Shown here one piece after another: positions 10,313-25,300 of a DNA stretch of 64,000 bases. The stretch spans positions 52,646,949-52,710,948 of the forward strand of contig NC_069123.1 of NCBI RefSeq assembly GCF_026914265.1. Reading direction: 5' to 3'. The notes beneath the pieces were generated by a model that saw only the letters and a list, made by a program, of their open reading frames with translations, ran no database searches and was not told the DNA's origin. The DNA is from Mya arenaria (Eukaryota > Mollusca > Bivalvia > Myida > Myidae). A program made the translations under genes and the position numbers. How positions within the stretch are numbered: the stretch's first letter is position 1; each line of letters begins with the position of its first letter.

Positions 10313-13300
10313 TCAGTATCGTCTCAGGTTAGCTCCCATGGCTTTGTATGCGTCAAACCTCTGATCTGTGGCCCGTCCCTGACCCTGCAGGGTGGGTGCC
10401 ATCATGAGGGCTCCCCCAGGGGCCATTGAGGTTGCTACATACATGCCAGTGGGCACATTGGTGGCTATGATTGGCGGGGCCCCCATGGCCTGATATGCAA
10501 TTGGTCTGGTCTCTGCCTGTACAATGGAGCTGCCTGCCCAACGGTCCGGCTGTCTAGCCAGAGTTGCAGCATCTGTCCTTTGTGCTGCTGCCCCCCATGT
10601 GCTTGCAGATCCACCCACTGGTCCTGTACCTATAACATAATCTGACAGTGTAGCACTTGTCCATGTTGACAACCAAAACAAAAACAAAAATGATCTGGGC
10701 AAGTCTCATGATAGATAACAATAACTTGATTGAATTGTCATGATGCTTAAACAGAAACCTGTTTGTCACAAGTAACTAACATGGCTTGTGTATCTTTTAA
10801 CAATTTTAATGAAAGTGGTTCTAACAGCTTATGCCAAGTGTTTATTTGATATGATAGGCAAGGTAAAGGTTCCTAAACTCTTTTTTAAAAGTCCTTTATA
10901 TTAATTTCAAGGTGCAGTTTTTCATCCAACTGTCCATCCAAAAAACAATCTTTACAAATGTACAATAGTTTTAAGTTAAAGGTTCTCAATCCTGAACTTC
11001 AGAATCTCTGTGGAAATCAGGGTGGCTCTGTAACATGTTAATAACAGTTGTTTTTTTTTCACCCAGACAAACGCCTTAAATATTTTCCCGTAGCATTGTA
11101 TTTTGGTAACTGGGGCAAAACAGATACAAAAAATTACCTTTAAGAAACATTAACCTGTTACTTACTTTTCATTATAGTTCCTGCCTGGCCCCTAAAGCCT
11201 TTGACCGTGGTGTCAGCTCCACGACCCCTGTCCTGGTGCCCCTGGCTACCACCCCGACTCTGTCCTTGCCAGTCACCACGCTGGCCCCCTGACGCCCCTG
11301 ACCCTCGAAGGTCTGTCTGGTTGCTACGCCCATCTATAATGCAAATGTACCACTGGTAAAGGGATAGCTACAAGTTTGGCATAGATATGGTTTCAGTAGC
11401 AAAGAGCACAGCAAGAAAATACCAATGCTAATAGGTTGGCCATTACAGAGAGAGGAACATGAATCATCAAAGTGCAATACTGCAAAAATATAACAATAAT
11501 GTGCCGTATGGACTAGACCAATGCATGTTTGTAGCTAGGTGCAGTATTCATACAGTCATGACCAAATACAGATTGGATAAAAAAACAGCCAAGCTTGAAG
11601 AAAACAACTCCATAAGCATTATTAGCTTCCGTTGGATTCTTCAAAATCTCATAAATGTTTCATTTTAATGATATTAAACGGAAAACAGGACATATCCTTT
11701 CATTAAATTTAACTGGAGATGCTTTTTATGACTCATGATATAAATTGTGCATAAATAATATATTGATATTGTATTTTTTTCAAAAACTTATTTTCCTTAA
11801 ATGACATTTGCTAACAATGGCTTTATACTAAGTAAACAAAAAAATGAGAACTTAAACCAGTTTTAACTTGGAACATAAATGCATGCAAGTAAAACAGCAT
11901 TTTAACACAAGCAGTATTAAATAATAGTTTGCAAACAATCCATGCCATTTGTTTTAGTATGAGGTACCGGTATACATAATGTTAATTTGTTTACATTCCA
12001 CTTTTTAGATTGGATCATATTTTTTGCCGACCTCCATGCATCTAAAAATCCATTACTTTTAACAAAACTTTTACAAATGTCAATAAAATTATATACGAGC
12101 CATGTACATGAAACTTTCACTTGAGGCAAAATGAAACTAACACTGTGGCAACAGTTGCCTGACCAACCCAAGTTTAAGTCCTGACCCTAGTTATTGTTTT
12201 GTCCAGGTCAATGGATTATGCTATTATTAATATGCTTGTATTCTGAAATAGTTAACATAAACTAGAAGCATATGCCTGACACCATGAGCGTTGACCTGAA
12301 GTGCGGGGGAGTGATGTTCTACAATAATGAATTCTAGAAATGTTTTAGCAACATCACCATTGCAAAATGCTATGCCATGTGCTCCATCTCAGCATCTTAT
12401 TATTTCTCAAAATACCATTAATTTGTGCATTTTGCTCATTTTCCTTCCATTTTCTTAAAAAGAACACTCAATAGATATATCCCCATGAAAAACAATGATC
12501 TGAAACAATCAGAAAACGTCAATTTTTGTTTAAGGTTACTCAGTAACTCCACATTTTTTTGTTCACCCTCCATTTATACGCAAATTAACATGGCTAAAAC
12601 GCAAAGTAAAAACTTTGTACAATTACTTTATGAGGCATAATAAATCCTGCTAAAAGCCCACCAATTCATGCATGTAGATGACCCTTTCCCAAACACTGGT
12701 TACTAACTACTTACAGGTTTAATCATGGAACCTGGAGAATGCAAAGTCTCAAAATAATTGTTGTCCAAAACATGCATGTCTTTCATTAACATAAATTTAA
12801 CTTATTTTAAAGAAATATTAACCCCCAATAGATGAAACTTTGTTTTCTAAGCATGCCCAAGTTCCATTGTTAATGAGTAGACTTGAAATAGGGTTAATGA
12901 AAAAAATATAAGAAATTATTGACAGCCAGTTGTGGAAAAATTATAGTAGAAATAAACATATATTGTGTTTTTGCATTCACTATCCAAAATCCTTAAACAA
13001 GAAAGCTCACCTCTGTGATCTCTGGAGATGTTATTCTGATCTCTGTCATTTCTGCCATAGTCCCCACGTGAGTCCCGCACTCCCATATTCTGACGACCAC
13101 CATTGCGATCTGGCTGTCTGGCATCTACACGGTCCCGACCCCCCACTCCTCTATACCCAGAGCCACCAATGTCCCTGCGGTCATCTACATCTCCACGATT
13201 ATGGTCAATACGTCTGTGAGGTTCTGGGCTGCGCTCACGGGGTGGTGGAGGTGACCTTGGGCCACGTGGGGCAGGATTTCTAGAAGCAAATACAAAATGG

Positions 13301-16300
13301 GTTTAAAAATCAGGTCCTGCTTGCATTTCTTTTTGATTAGGATTGATCCTTCCGTCAAGAATACATAGCACAGTTAGCAATACTTGACAAGTCAACCATC
13401 TAAATTTAATTCAGATGCAAAATTGCAAATGTACAAGGTAAACAAATGTATTCAAATGCATCTTAAATTAAAAATACCTGTCAAACCTTTGATCTCTTGC
13501 TCCCCTGTCATCCCTGGTGACGGCAGAACGATCATCCCTGCGCCCGACATCCCTCACTTCCCGTCTGTCATCCACCCTTCCCCTGGCAGGAAGGTCAGCA
13601 TCTCGGTCTATCCCGCCTCGTCCGCCCCGATCCCCACGGTCATATCGGTCCACCACTCGCCTGTCATTCACATTCTCAGACTGAGCAACTCTCTCAACAA
13701 AGCGTCCTCCGCCAGACACTGCATCCCTACCTCCACGCTCAGCCCTGTAGGTCAGTCGTAACAATTAGGAATGTACTCTTTAAAAACTCAGTAATTTTGA
13801 AATTGGAAAGTTAGTAAATAGTTAAGGCTGCTTACTGATATTTAACATTTTAATGCAAGTAAATTGATGTATCATTGACAAAAGGTATTGGTGTCATTCA
13901 GTATTATTAAATCCAATATTTGAACAATCTCAATATATATTTTACCAGTGCAAGGCTTGGGGGCTTTTGCTAATTTCAAGAACTGTATATGAATATCTGG
14001 GTATGCTTACCTATCGCCATAACTTCTATCATTGAGTGCAGGCCGCTTGGCGTCCCAATAAATATCTCTGTCTCTTGACTCATATGCCCTCTTGGTAGCT
14101 CTTCTCTGTTGTTCCTCTTGTATTCTAAACAGTATACATTTAATAAGTAAAAAAATATAAAAAATCCTAAAGCTATCAGGAAGTTGACACAATTGGTGTA
14201 TTATTAAAAAAATATTTTTTTTACCTCACAGATTTACATTTTATTCAGATTTATTTATACTAGAGAAACAATAAACATGAGCACTATTTATAAAATTCTA
14301 TATATAGTGTATTAATAAGCACAAAACTTAAGCTGTCATTTTTAATATTCACCGATATCAGATCAATATTCTTAAAAACCACCATATGAAGATTATGAAT
14401 GAATGAATTGGGTAAAATTTAAAGTTAAAACACTAGAAGCCAAATGGCGACATTTCCAGCCCGTTGAAAGAGCCTTCCATGCAAATGCAATTGAATAAAA
14501 AGGTGCACTCTCACAGAATGACCTTTTTATTTTGTTCTTTTAATGCACCAGTTTTGCCAAGGCCTAAAAAAAAAAATTGTTTGGTTAGGGTTACATCCTT
14601 TTCAAAAATAGGTAGCTACCGTAGGCTTTTTTTTTTTTTTTTTTATTAGGCTTTATATAAGAATATCATTTTCATCATTGGAGAATGGTGTTAAAGCTAT
14701 CTTCTGTATAAGCGTTTAAGGTTTAAACTACATATTGAAAAACAATTAAAAAAAAAATAAATTTTTTTTTTTTTTAATTTTTTTAATTTTTTTTTAAAAC
14801 TGACTATAAAAACGGTAGGGTCGGCGCCTATTCCGTAGGTAGGGTCGGGTAACCCGAACCAAATGTATTTTTTTTTTAGGCCCAAATGTCTGGAAAACTA
14901 GTTATTCAAGATTGCTTACAAACGATAAGATTGCAGCTTTCGTTATTTCGGTATGAAAATTGATATTTTATGACTAAAAGAGTTACAAACACTTTCAGAA
15001 AAAAAGGAATTTCCCAAATAATTGAGATCTGTTTTATTGTGAGTAATCTTATATGACTTAATTGAAAGCATCGATACTAAAATCAGCTGATTCTGAGAAT
15101 AAAACTAAACAAGAGCCGTCACAGAGACAGCGCGCTCGACTATTCCGCCGCTTTTCAATGTAAGGATTGAAAAGTTTTGGCGAAACATGCATGGATCACT
15201 GTTAGATTAGATTTCAATGCAATACATGGTGTGCTGAGATATTAACATAAATGTGGTTCCATGCAAAATATTGACGAGATTTCTAAGTCTAATAATAAAG
15301 GGCCATTATTTGCAAAATAGTTATCTAACTTGGTTATTCAATTAAGTTGGGTGGTTGAATACCATTGTATAAATACTCAATGCAATACATCAAATAGTTG
15401 CTGAGATATTATCCTATGTGTGCTAACATGCAAGACCTTAACCAGAATTTCTAAGTGCATAATATAGGGGCAAAAATTATATATTATAAAAGATAGAGTT
15501 ATCTTACTTGATTAAATAAGGTTAAATAGATGGGAGCCTGTGTGTAAATTTTCAATGCAATACATGATGTATTCGCTGAGGTATTGACTTAAAAGTGGTT
15601 ACATGCAAAACCTTAACCAGAATTTCTATGTCAAATAAAAAAGGGGCCATTATTTTAATTTAATGCAAACTAGAGTTATCTTACTTGGTTATTTAAGTAG
15701 ATGGTTGAGTACCATTGTATAAAGTCTCAATGCAATCCATCAAGTAATTGCTGAGATATTAACCTATGTGTGCTTACATGCAAAAACTTAACCAGAATTT
15801 CTAAGTCAAATAATAAAGGCCCATTATTTGCATTATATTCAAAAAAAGTGTTATCTAGGAATACATATCTAATGTTTCAATGCAATACATGATATATTTG
15901 CTGAGATATTGACTTAAATGTGGTAACATGCAAAACCTTAACCAGAATTTCTAAGTAGAATAATAAAGGGCAATTATTTTGCATTAAATGCAAACTAGAG
16001 TTATCTAACTCGGTTAATTAAGTAGGTTGGATGGTTGACTACCATTGTATAAAGTCTCAATGCAATACCTCAAATAGTTGCTGAGATATTAACCTATGTG
16101 TGCTTACACGCAAAACCTTAACCAGAATTTCTAAGTTGAATAATAAAGGGCAATTATTTGCATTAAATGCAAACTAGTGTTATCTTACTTGGTTAATTTA
16201 GTAGGTTGGATGGTTGAGTACCATTGTATCAAGTATCAATGCAATACCTCAAGTAGTTGCTGAGATATTAACCTATGTGTGCTTACACGCAAAACCTTAA

Positions 16301-19300
16301 CCAGAATTTCTAAGTCGAATAATAAAGGGCAATTATTTGCATTAAATGCAAACTAGAGTTATCTTACTTGGTTATTTAGTAGGTTGGATGGTTGAGTACC
16401 ATTGTATCAAGTATCAATGCAATACCTCAAGTAGTTGCTGAGATATTAACCTATGTGTGCTTACACGCAAAACCTTAACCAGAATTTCTAAGTCGAATAA
16501 TAAAGGCCTATTATTTGCATTATATTCAAATAATTGTTATCTAACTTCATTAATTTAGTATGTTAGATAGTTAAGAATACATATCCAAAGTTTCAATGCA
16601 ATAACTGATGTATTTACTGAGATAATGACTTAAAGGTGCTTACATGCAAAACCTGAACCAAGGTGTGACGCCAACGCCGACGCCAGGGTGAGTAGTATAG
16701 CTCTCCTTATTCTTCGAATTGTCGAGCTAAAAAGGTCAAAACTGTCAATCTGTGAAAGTGTGGCTTTGAAATGCGTCCCAACAATTGACTGGAAATTTGA
16801 AAACTTAAATTATGAAATTGATATATATATACTGTAATGGAAATTATGCGATAATATACCTTTCAATGCAATGATGCATAATACACCAATTTTTTTTCCT
16901 CCTTTTTTTCACTTTTGACTAATTCATTTGAAAGAATGATGTATGTAAGGCCTGAAAATGCGTGTTGCAGCAAATATATTGTTAACATTGGCAATGAAAT
17001 TTACAGATGCAGCTAGTGATCTTCCCGAGATGTTTTGCACTTTAAACTGGTTATTCTTATAAATATGATATTTTAATTATATTCTTTTGAATCAAAGCAT
17101 ACTTTTGGATACATTGACAGTTTTGTCTGCATGATAAAATTGAGCTACCTGAGTTGTTCAAGTCTACGTTTCTCCTCTCGTTCCCTCTCCAGTCGTTCCC
17201 GTTCAATCTGCTCCAATCGGAGCCTCTCCATCCGCGCAGCCTCCATCCTCTCCTTCTCCAACAACTCACGCTCTCGTCTGCAGGATAGTACAAGTACATT
17301 AATATACATTAAGCGTATGTTCATTTATTAAGGGGCAAGCAAATTATATCTTATCAAGTTATATTATAAGATATTCATTACATCCAAAGCAATGCCTTCA
17401 AATCATTTTTATGTTGCCACACAGATTCATAAACATTAACAAGGATAAAAACAGGATCATCAAGGAAGCAAACATTAACAAGGAAAACTATACAATATAG
17501 GAAGCCTGACCTGAGCTTTTCTCTTTCCCTGTTGAGTTTCAGGGCCTCAAGGCGTTGTTTCTGTGCCATGTCTCTCTGTCTGCGGCGTTCTTGGATCATT
17601 TCCCGTCGGTGTCTGCGCTCCTCCTCTCTCATACGATTTTCCATACGACGTAATCTCTCCTGCTCCTTATCCTTCTAACAGAAAAATGTAAATACAATTA
17701 TGTAGCAGAGCTATCACATTCATTATGAATACTCTAAGATACAGGAATAGTTAAATATCGATAAGTGAAATGTGAAAGAAACAGGAGGTGCACAACAGCC
17801 CATGTTGACCTATGAAGTTTCATGTGCATTACTGTAATAATTTCGAAGCTATATGCGACAAAATATTTTGTGAAAGGACAGGATTTGAAAAATACAGCTC
17901 CTATTCAGCCGCAAGATATATATATATCGGGAAATAGAAATCCTTAACAAATTTTATCTAATAAAGATCACAGAGTTATTTTTTTCTATAAGAATCATTA
18001 TTGCAACCAATCAAATGAAACACCCAAGGCATGTCTTTTTGTGTACCTTGATCCTATCCATACTACGAACGTCATCTCTCCTAGCTCTAGAAGAAGAGCG
18101 ACGAGAATCTTCTTCCTTCTTTTCGGTCTTTTCCCCTCCATCATCTTTTTTAGCAGCTTCTATAAATTGAAACACATTTAAAACAACTGTCATGATATCT
18201 TTATCTAATAACAATTATATTAAGTTAATGCATGAAAATATGTTAACGCATACAGCTCTTAGACACACCTGTTACACATTGCACGAAACAAACCTTATGC
18301 TATGTCAATTGTAAGAATTTTCAAGCCTCACGAGTCTCACCTCCTTCCTTGGTAATAGATGTCTCACCCTCCTTTCCCCCATCAGTAGTGGTGGCTCCAG
18401 CCTCTCCCTCCACCTTGGGGTTTTCCTCTGTTTTCTCCCCGTCCCCAGTGACACTGATCACAGGCTCACCCTTGTCTTTGTCCATCACCACAGTACGAGG
18501 TTTGTCCTTGTCCTTGTCTGTCAACATGGCAAAGTATGATCCATACATCATAATTACATCTATGATCACTCTTATTTTTTACCTTTATGTATTTCATCAT
18601 TTCACTGAAACATTTAAGTGAACTATTTCATTTTCCTACTGCAAATAATTTGCACTACTGACACCTCTAAATCCTACCTTTTTCTGAAGTTTTCCTGTCC
18701 CTGCTGGTATCTGACCGCCGGTGGTGGGGTGGAGTCCGTCGGTTGTATGGCCCACTGCGGTCATCCCGGCGGTTGGGGTAGCGGCCTCCTCCACGGTGGT
18801 CCCTGTAGCCGTAGTGGTGGCGGTGAGAGGAGCTATGCCCGCGGTGGGTGTGGCTGTCCTTGTGGTCATCTTTCTTCACATCCTTGTCACCTTCCTTGTC
18901 CTCCTTCACATCTTTTTTCTCACCATCTTTGGCTTCTGAAATACAAGCATGAAAACTGTATATTTAATGCAATCTTCCAACATGTATATAAACTTTTGTT
19001 AATTATTCTTCATTGGAATTTGAAAAAAAAAATCCTTTAGAGAAATTATAAGCCCGAGATGTCCCACCATCCAAACACTGAAAGCAATTGTCTTTACTAA
19101 CCATCTTCAGCCTTGGTTGGCGTTGCTGGCTTCTGTTCTGGTTTCCTCGACTCGGGTTTTTTGGCTGCCTGGCCCTTTGGAGCTGCTGACCCAGGATCAC
19201 TTTTAGCCTGAAACACATATGAGCTGCTGACAAACAGTCTAGGAAAGAACCTTTAACCAGTCTTAAAAACAACTTGCCAGCAATCCAGAAGATGCTACAC

Positions 19301-22300
19301 TAGTCTATAGAACGACAAATTGAAATTAGTTTTTGATTATTTATTTTCATAATTGTATAAAGAGAATGAAATCTGCTAACTAATATTCACTTTTGTCATC
19401 AGATTTAATGGCTTTCAACTATTTGATGTCACCTCAAAGAAATTCTTTGTGTTGACAGTGAGTTACATTTACTGAGCAGGCAGAACATGCCTACCTTCTC
19501 AACAGAGATCATTTTCCCATGCAACTCTGTCCTGTGTAGCTGTTGGATGCACTTGGCAGCCTCCTCTGCTGATGACATGGTTACGAAGCCATAACAGCGC
19601 GACCCAGGCTTCCTTGCATTGGTTACCACCTTGGCTCCAACAACCTGCAGAATCATTTCAAATATAGATATATTATTCTATTAGGGTTTAACATAAGTCT
19701 GATAAAACAAGACTGTTTAACATAGTGTAGAGAAAGAAAGTACTTTTCCAAATGGTGTAATTAATTCCCCATTTTGAATAGGTTAAAATGACACAAATTC
19801 AAATTGTCTACAAAATTTAAGGATTTCTTCATTAGGACATATGGTAATAAGGGGCTATTCCAGTAAAACGTATAACCCTAGAGGGGGAGGCAATTATTTT
19901 CATAGTATATGGGTGGGTGTCTTTTAACCCTAATTTGGACACCAAACAGATAAATTTGCTTCTGTAGGGGGTGCAAGCCTTCCAGCAGCCACTAAAAAAA
20001 AAAGTAGGAAACAAGAGTGACACGCACAAAATATGCCCATCAATAATTTCTTGGATTCTAAGACAACCTACTGTCACATTGGCCCATTGAGAAGCAAGCT
20101 TTTCAAGAAACAAATGATTTGGCACAATATGGCATTAACAGTAGAAAAAAAATATTTTAATTCGAGGGTTTCGAGTCAAAAGGTGCTAAAATGTCTATAA
20201 TTTTCATAGGCAAAATAAGGTGGAAGCAAAAAGTATTCCTTGTAAACTGTGTATCCAAATTCCGTGATGCAAAATTCAGTACCTTAATCTGTCAAAGTCA
20301 GAAAAGGCTCCTGAAAATCGTGTCTATAGATATAGACGATTAATCCCAAATCATGCCCAAAGACGATCAACGTGTTCGGGATTTGAAAAACAACATTCAT
20401 GTAAAAATCGTCTCCAAGAGATGATTCATCCTTAATCGTACCCAAGAGACAATCAGTGTGTACTTGGCAAAGCATTTATACCGGCAAACATTCTTGGTAA
20501 AGATTTTATAGCTACAAACATTTTCAGCAAGTTTGGTGAAGGTCAGATGAGAATTGTTCAAGTTAGAGAGTAGACAAAGCTTAAATGGCAAGGGCAGTAA
20601 TCCTGAAGTGCTTCGGGGCATTTGGCTGATTATCATACTTGACCGATTTATTTTACCAACAAATATTTTCAGCAAGTTTGGTGAAGATCAGATGATAACT
20701 GTTCAAATTAGACATTGGACAAAGCAAAAATGGCAAATTTTGTCCAATTCAAGGGCCATAATCCTGAAGAGCCTGGCTGGTTATAGAACTTTGCCAAGAA
20801 TATATACCAACAAACATTTATAGTAGCAAGTTTGGTGAAATTCGGATAAAACTTTTCAAGTTTGAGAGTAGACAAAGCTAAAATGGACAATTTTGACAAA
20901 TTCAAGGGGGCCATAACTCTGGAGTGCCTAAAGCGATTTGGCTGGTTATTGAACTTGACCGAGATATTTCACAAACAACAAACACTTTCATGAAGTTTGG
21001 TGGAAATTGGATGAGAAATGTTCAAGTTAGAGAGCGGACAAAGCTAAAATGGACAATTTTGACAAATTCAAGGGGGCCATAACTCTGGAGTGCTTAAGCG
21101 ATTTGGCTGGTTATTGAACTTGACCGAGATATTTCACAAACAACAAACACTTTCATGAAGTTTGGTGGAAATTGGATGAGAAATGTTCAAGTTAGAGAGT
21201 GGACAACATTGTGGAGCCGCCCGCCCGCCGCCCGCCCGCCATGGGTGTTCCCATAATACGGCCATCGTAAGATGGGCGTATAAAAAGTAGGAGGTTTTCT
21301 GACAGAAAAGAAGGAAATAGTAGGAATATTTTTTACAAAAAAGTAGGAAAAGAAGGAATATTTTTGGTTTAATATGTAATAATTAATGGTTATTAACTTA
21401 CCTAGAGGAGATGTTTTTAATGCAAAATCATACCATTCTATATACTACATTGAATATTTTAGTGAATGATGCTTGGACAGTTTCTGATGCTGAACTGTGT
21501 GATCATCATCCCTCAGCCTTTATTATGAAAGATGATGCATGTCAAAGTGGAACATGTTGCCACACCTTTCAACAACAGAAACCAGCCAGTTTGACATCTT
21601 TTGTTCATTAAATTCTGCAAATAAAACTAGCACCATGATCAAACTTTAATATTTTTGCGGACTTTATTTTCAAAAAAGTAGGAATAGTAGGAGTTTTTTA
21701 GAAAAAGTAGGAAGCTGTTAAAAAAGAAGGAAAAAGAAGGATAAGTAGGAAAAAGTAGGAACGCTGGAAGGCCTGGGGGTGGTATAATTTAAAAGTGCAT
21801 TGCCCCCAGGGCTTATTTGTTTAAATGGAATAGCCCAAAGTTGAACCATTTTTAATTTGTGTTTTATTTAAATAAATATTGAATTGCATGGAAATAGCCA
21901 GTTTTCATAATAAACTTTCAACTTTAGGTTGATGATCATATTAAGAGCAAATGAAAGCCTCACCTTTCCATATTTGCTGAAGAGTGCCTTGAGATCTGTG
22001 GCACGGGTCGTTGATGAGAGGGAGCTCACCCACAGATTCTTGCTGCCACCTTAAATGCACACGACAATCAGAATGATGGATGAATTAAACATATTTACAG
22101 TATTAGCTATATATGGTTCAATAATAATAAAAAAATATATATAACAATGCATTTACATGCATCTACCAGATATAATTTGAACAAAACCTCTATTCTGATA
22201 TATTTCCTTAATCATATAGAAGTCAAATATTTACTGTACAACTTACTTCGATCATCTTTCTTGGCGTCTTTGTTGGAACTAAAATATATAAGACAGATAT

Positions 22301-25300
22301 AAGACCTCATGAATGTTTGATTATTTTGCCCAAATTCATACAATGCCATGCAATGTTTTAATTCTTAGTCATTAACCAAATTTATTATTATTTAACAAAA
22401 CATTAGACTATACATCTGTGAAGATAAAATTTATCTTTTTTATTAAGATCAAGAAAATAAGCATGCATCAATGTATAACTATAGGCCTAAATTCATGAAA
22501 CTGCAACCCCCAAAAAGTTTGCAAACAAAAACAAATCACAAACTTCACATCTCAAGGAAAATAACAAATGAATATGCTGTATAACTCTTTCAGTACAGAG
22601 TATAAACAAATAAAATGAGATGCTTTCTAAACTGATGAGTGATGGTTACGACGTAAGGTCAGCCTTCAACCAGGAGCTTCATGTATTTCTTCATCCATTG
22701 GAGTGGCTCAATATGACATCAGAAATTTGCCAGATAAAGGGATTTATAACCAAGATTATCCTCGCCAAACATGGTCATCACTCCTCCCATTCTGTTTTTG
22801 TCAGCAACTGACCTCAGGATTCATCAGCTCGAATCTGAGTTATCATCTGCTGCATTTCCACTCTGCACTTAAGTTATATCATAGGTTGTTTGCTTGTTGG
22901 GCCTCTACTATCAAATGTGTGATAACCAATGATATAGCTACAGCATCATAAAGATCATAGAGATATATGACATGACAAAATACTCATACAAACCCTACCA
23001 ACCTCTTATCATCGGGTTTCTTTTCATCAGCCTTACTGTCGGTATCACCAGTTTTCGCCGACTTGTCATCAGGCTTGGTAGCGGAACCACCCTCGGAGGA
23101 ATCGCCAGGTTTGGATTCAGACCCAGCCTCAGTTGATTTTCCTTCACCTCCCTCAGTTTTGAGGTCTGCATCGAAGTCGTACTGAGTATCATCAACAAGC
23201 ACTTCTAGAGATTCACCCTCACCGTCAGTTTTCCCTCCATCAGTCTTCTCATCTTTTATTGCTTTGTCTGCTGGAGTAGCCTCTTTTTCCGGCACAACTG
23301 CTTTCACAGCACTATCACTAGACTCACTCTTGGCATTGTCAGTGTCACTAGGTTTTTCTTCAGCCTCCTTTTTAATATCTTCTGGATTGACTTGTGTACT
23401 TTCAGTATCTGCTTTTTCTGTAGGTTCAGCAACCACTGCAATGTCTGCTGAAGTTGGCTCAGCTGGCTTAATATCTGTGTCTGCTTTGTTGTTGATTGAT
23501 TCAGCTGTTGTGTTGGATGGCATTGTTGTGTCAGACTGCTCTGGCAAGTTGGTTTCTGATTTATTTGTCGGATCACTTGTCGCAGAAGGGGTTGCACTAG
23601 ATGCTTCAAGGGCTACAGAAAGCAGAAAAATCCTTGTTGAAAACATGATAAAACAATCTGTCAAATAAGACGAGTCGATGGATGGGGGCATACTTACCCA
23701 TAACACAATGACCTACATCTGCAAACAACAAAGTTATATGTTGTGGTACAGGATGTATATCGCCCCTATCCCAGTAGTTGTGGATACAGCATTCTCTTCT
23801 AAGGCCTGAACTCTCCTAAGACCGATCCAGTCAGAAGTGGAAACAGGGTTGTTCTTCCTATCCTACGCTTAGCCACACTCATTTGAAGACCACCGTTGAT
23901 GTTGTCTATTGCTGAATGATGTGTTGATTTCCATAGTCTCTCATTGAAACACAGAGCAATATGGGCCAAACATTTAATGAAAATAAATTAGTAATGTGCC
24001 TTAAGGTGTTGGTGATATCAAATTTGTTTTGAAGTCCTGTCTGCATAATCTATCATTAAAGAATGAACTATTACTACAATCTTTCCACCATACCTGGCTT
24101 AGCATCTGCTTCCTCAGTCGACTCATTTTTCTCTTGCTCCTGGAAATACATTTTCATTCAAGAGTTAGATCACATCTATTTTTCTCATGAGTTTCTATGA
24201 TTTCATGTAGCAGTAGGACTACATTAATCAAAACATGCATGTATCCAGGAAGGAAGCTTTTTAGACAGTTTTATTTGCATTAAGTAGTCAAACATTGTAT
24301 CTTTTGTTTAACCATAACTGCATTGCTACCAAAAAAGCAGAGTCTAGTAATACATAATGGATGCTAACTGACCAATCATGAAAGTTTTGCCTTTCTCTAC
24401 ATATTCATAGGATATACCGGTATTCATGATGACTGAAGTAGAGTTTGTTCAAAGATATTACAATTCCATTGACTAAATGTTAGAGTAATTTATGTAGTCC
24501 TACCATTGGCTCTTCCTTTTTCTCCTCCGCCTCAGGGGGCTTTGATGTCTCCTCAGTTTTCTTCTCAGTGGCCGTGTCTTCTAGATGATTCTGCTACAAA
24601 ATGGATGTAAATGTTGTTTGTGGTGAAAACCTTCCAACATTTTTTTTATCATTAAAAACTTAAAACAATTTATAAAACAATAATACAAAATAATGTTGTA
24701 CTTCCTAGTGCATCAAAGCACACATGTTTGAGTGAGACAATGCATGTGTTTACCTGAGGGTTGTCTGCAGCATCCTCTGTGGCTGGTTCCTGTTTTCCTT
24801 CATCAGTCTCCATGGGTTCCTCACCCTCACCTGCTGGGGCAGAGTTCTCCTTGGCTGTTTCTTTCACTGCTGGTACTCCTTCACCAGTTGGGGTCTCTTC
24901 CTCATCAACAGCACTCTCCTCTGCCTCATCATCACCCTGGAAATTTGGAAAAATATCAATAATTAAACATGTTAGAAACAAATTTGTATGGATATACCTT
25001 AATATTTATCATTATCATGTATAGAACTATAAACACAATGAGTGATGCCAAAACTATTTTTATTTTTTTTGTTTTTAATAAAATAATTGCATACATGAGT
25101 GCAAGACATTTGTTTTTTACAAGGATGCCTGCTCACCTTTTCATCATCATCCTTCTCTTGACTGTCATCTGAAAAGTCCAACACACATGGTTACATTGCA
25201 TCCAATCTCTGAACAAATATCAAAATATTGCTTAGATGGACCAGTTCTATTGGTAGTTTAATTTGTTTGATGTTAGTTACAAAAATCATTAAGCAAATTT

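Noticed and set aside
18349-18939. Plus-strand open frames opposite SAFB exons
   Set aside because: They are the antisense of Glu/Lys- and His/Arg-rich coding exons on the minus strand and show no family features of their own.
23264-23668. A 134-codon plus-strand Ser/Ala/Val-rich frame
   Set aside because: It is antisense to the acidic SAFB exon 7; codon composition is explained by that exon.
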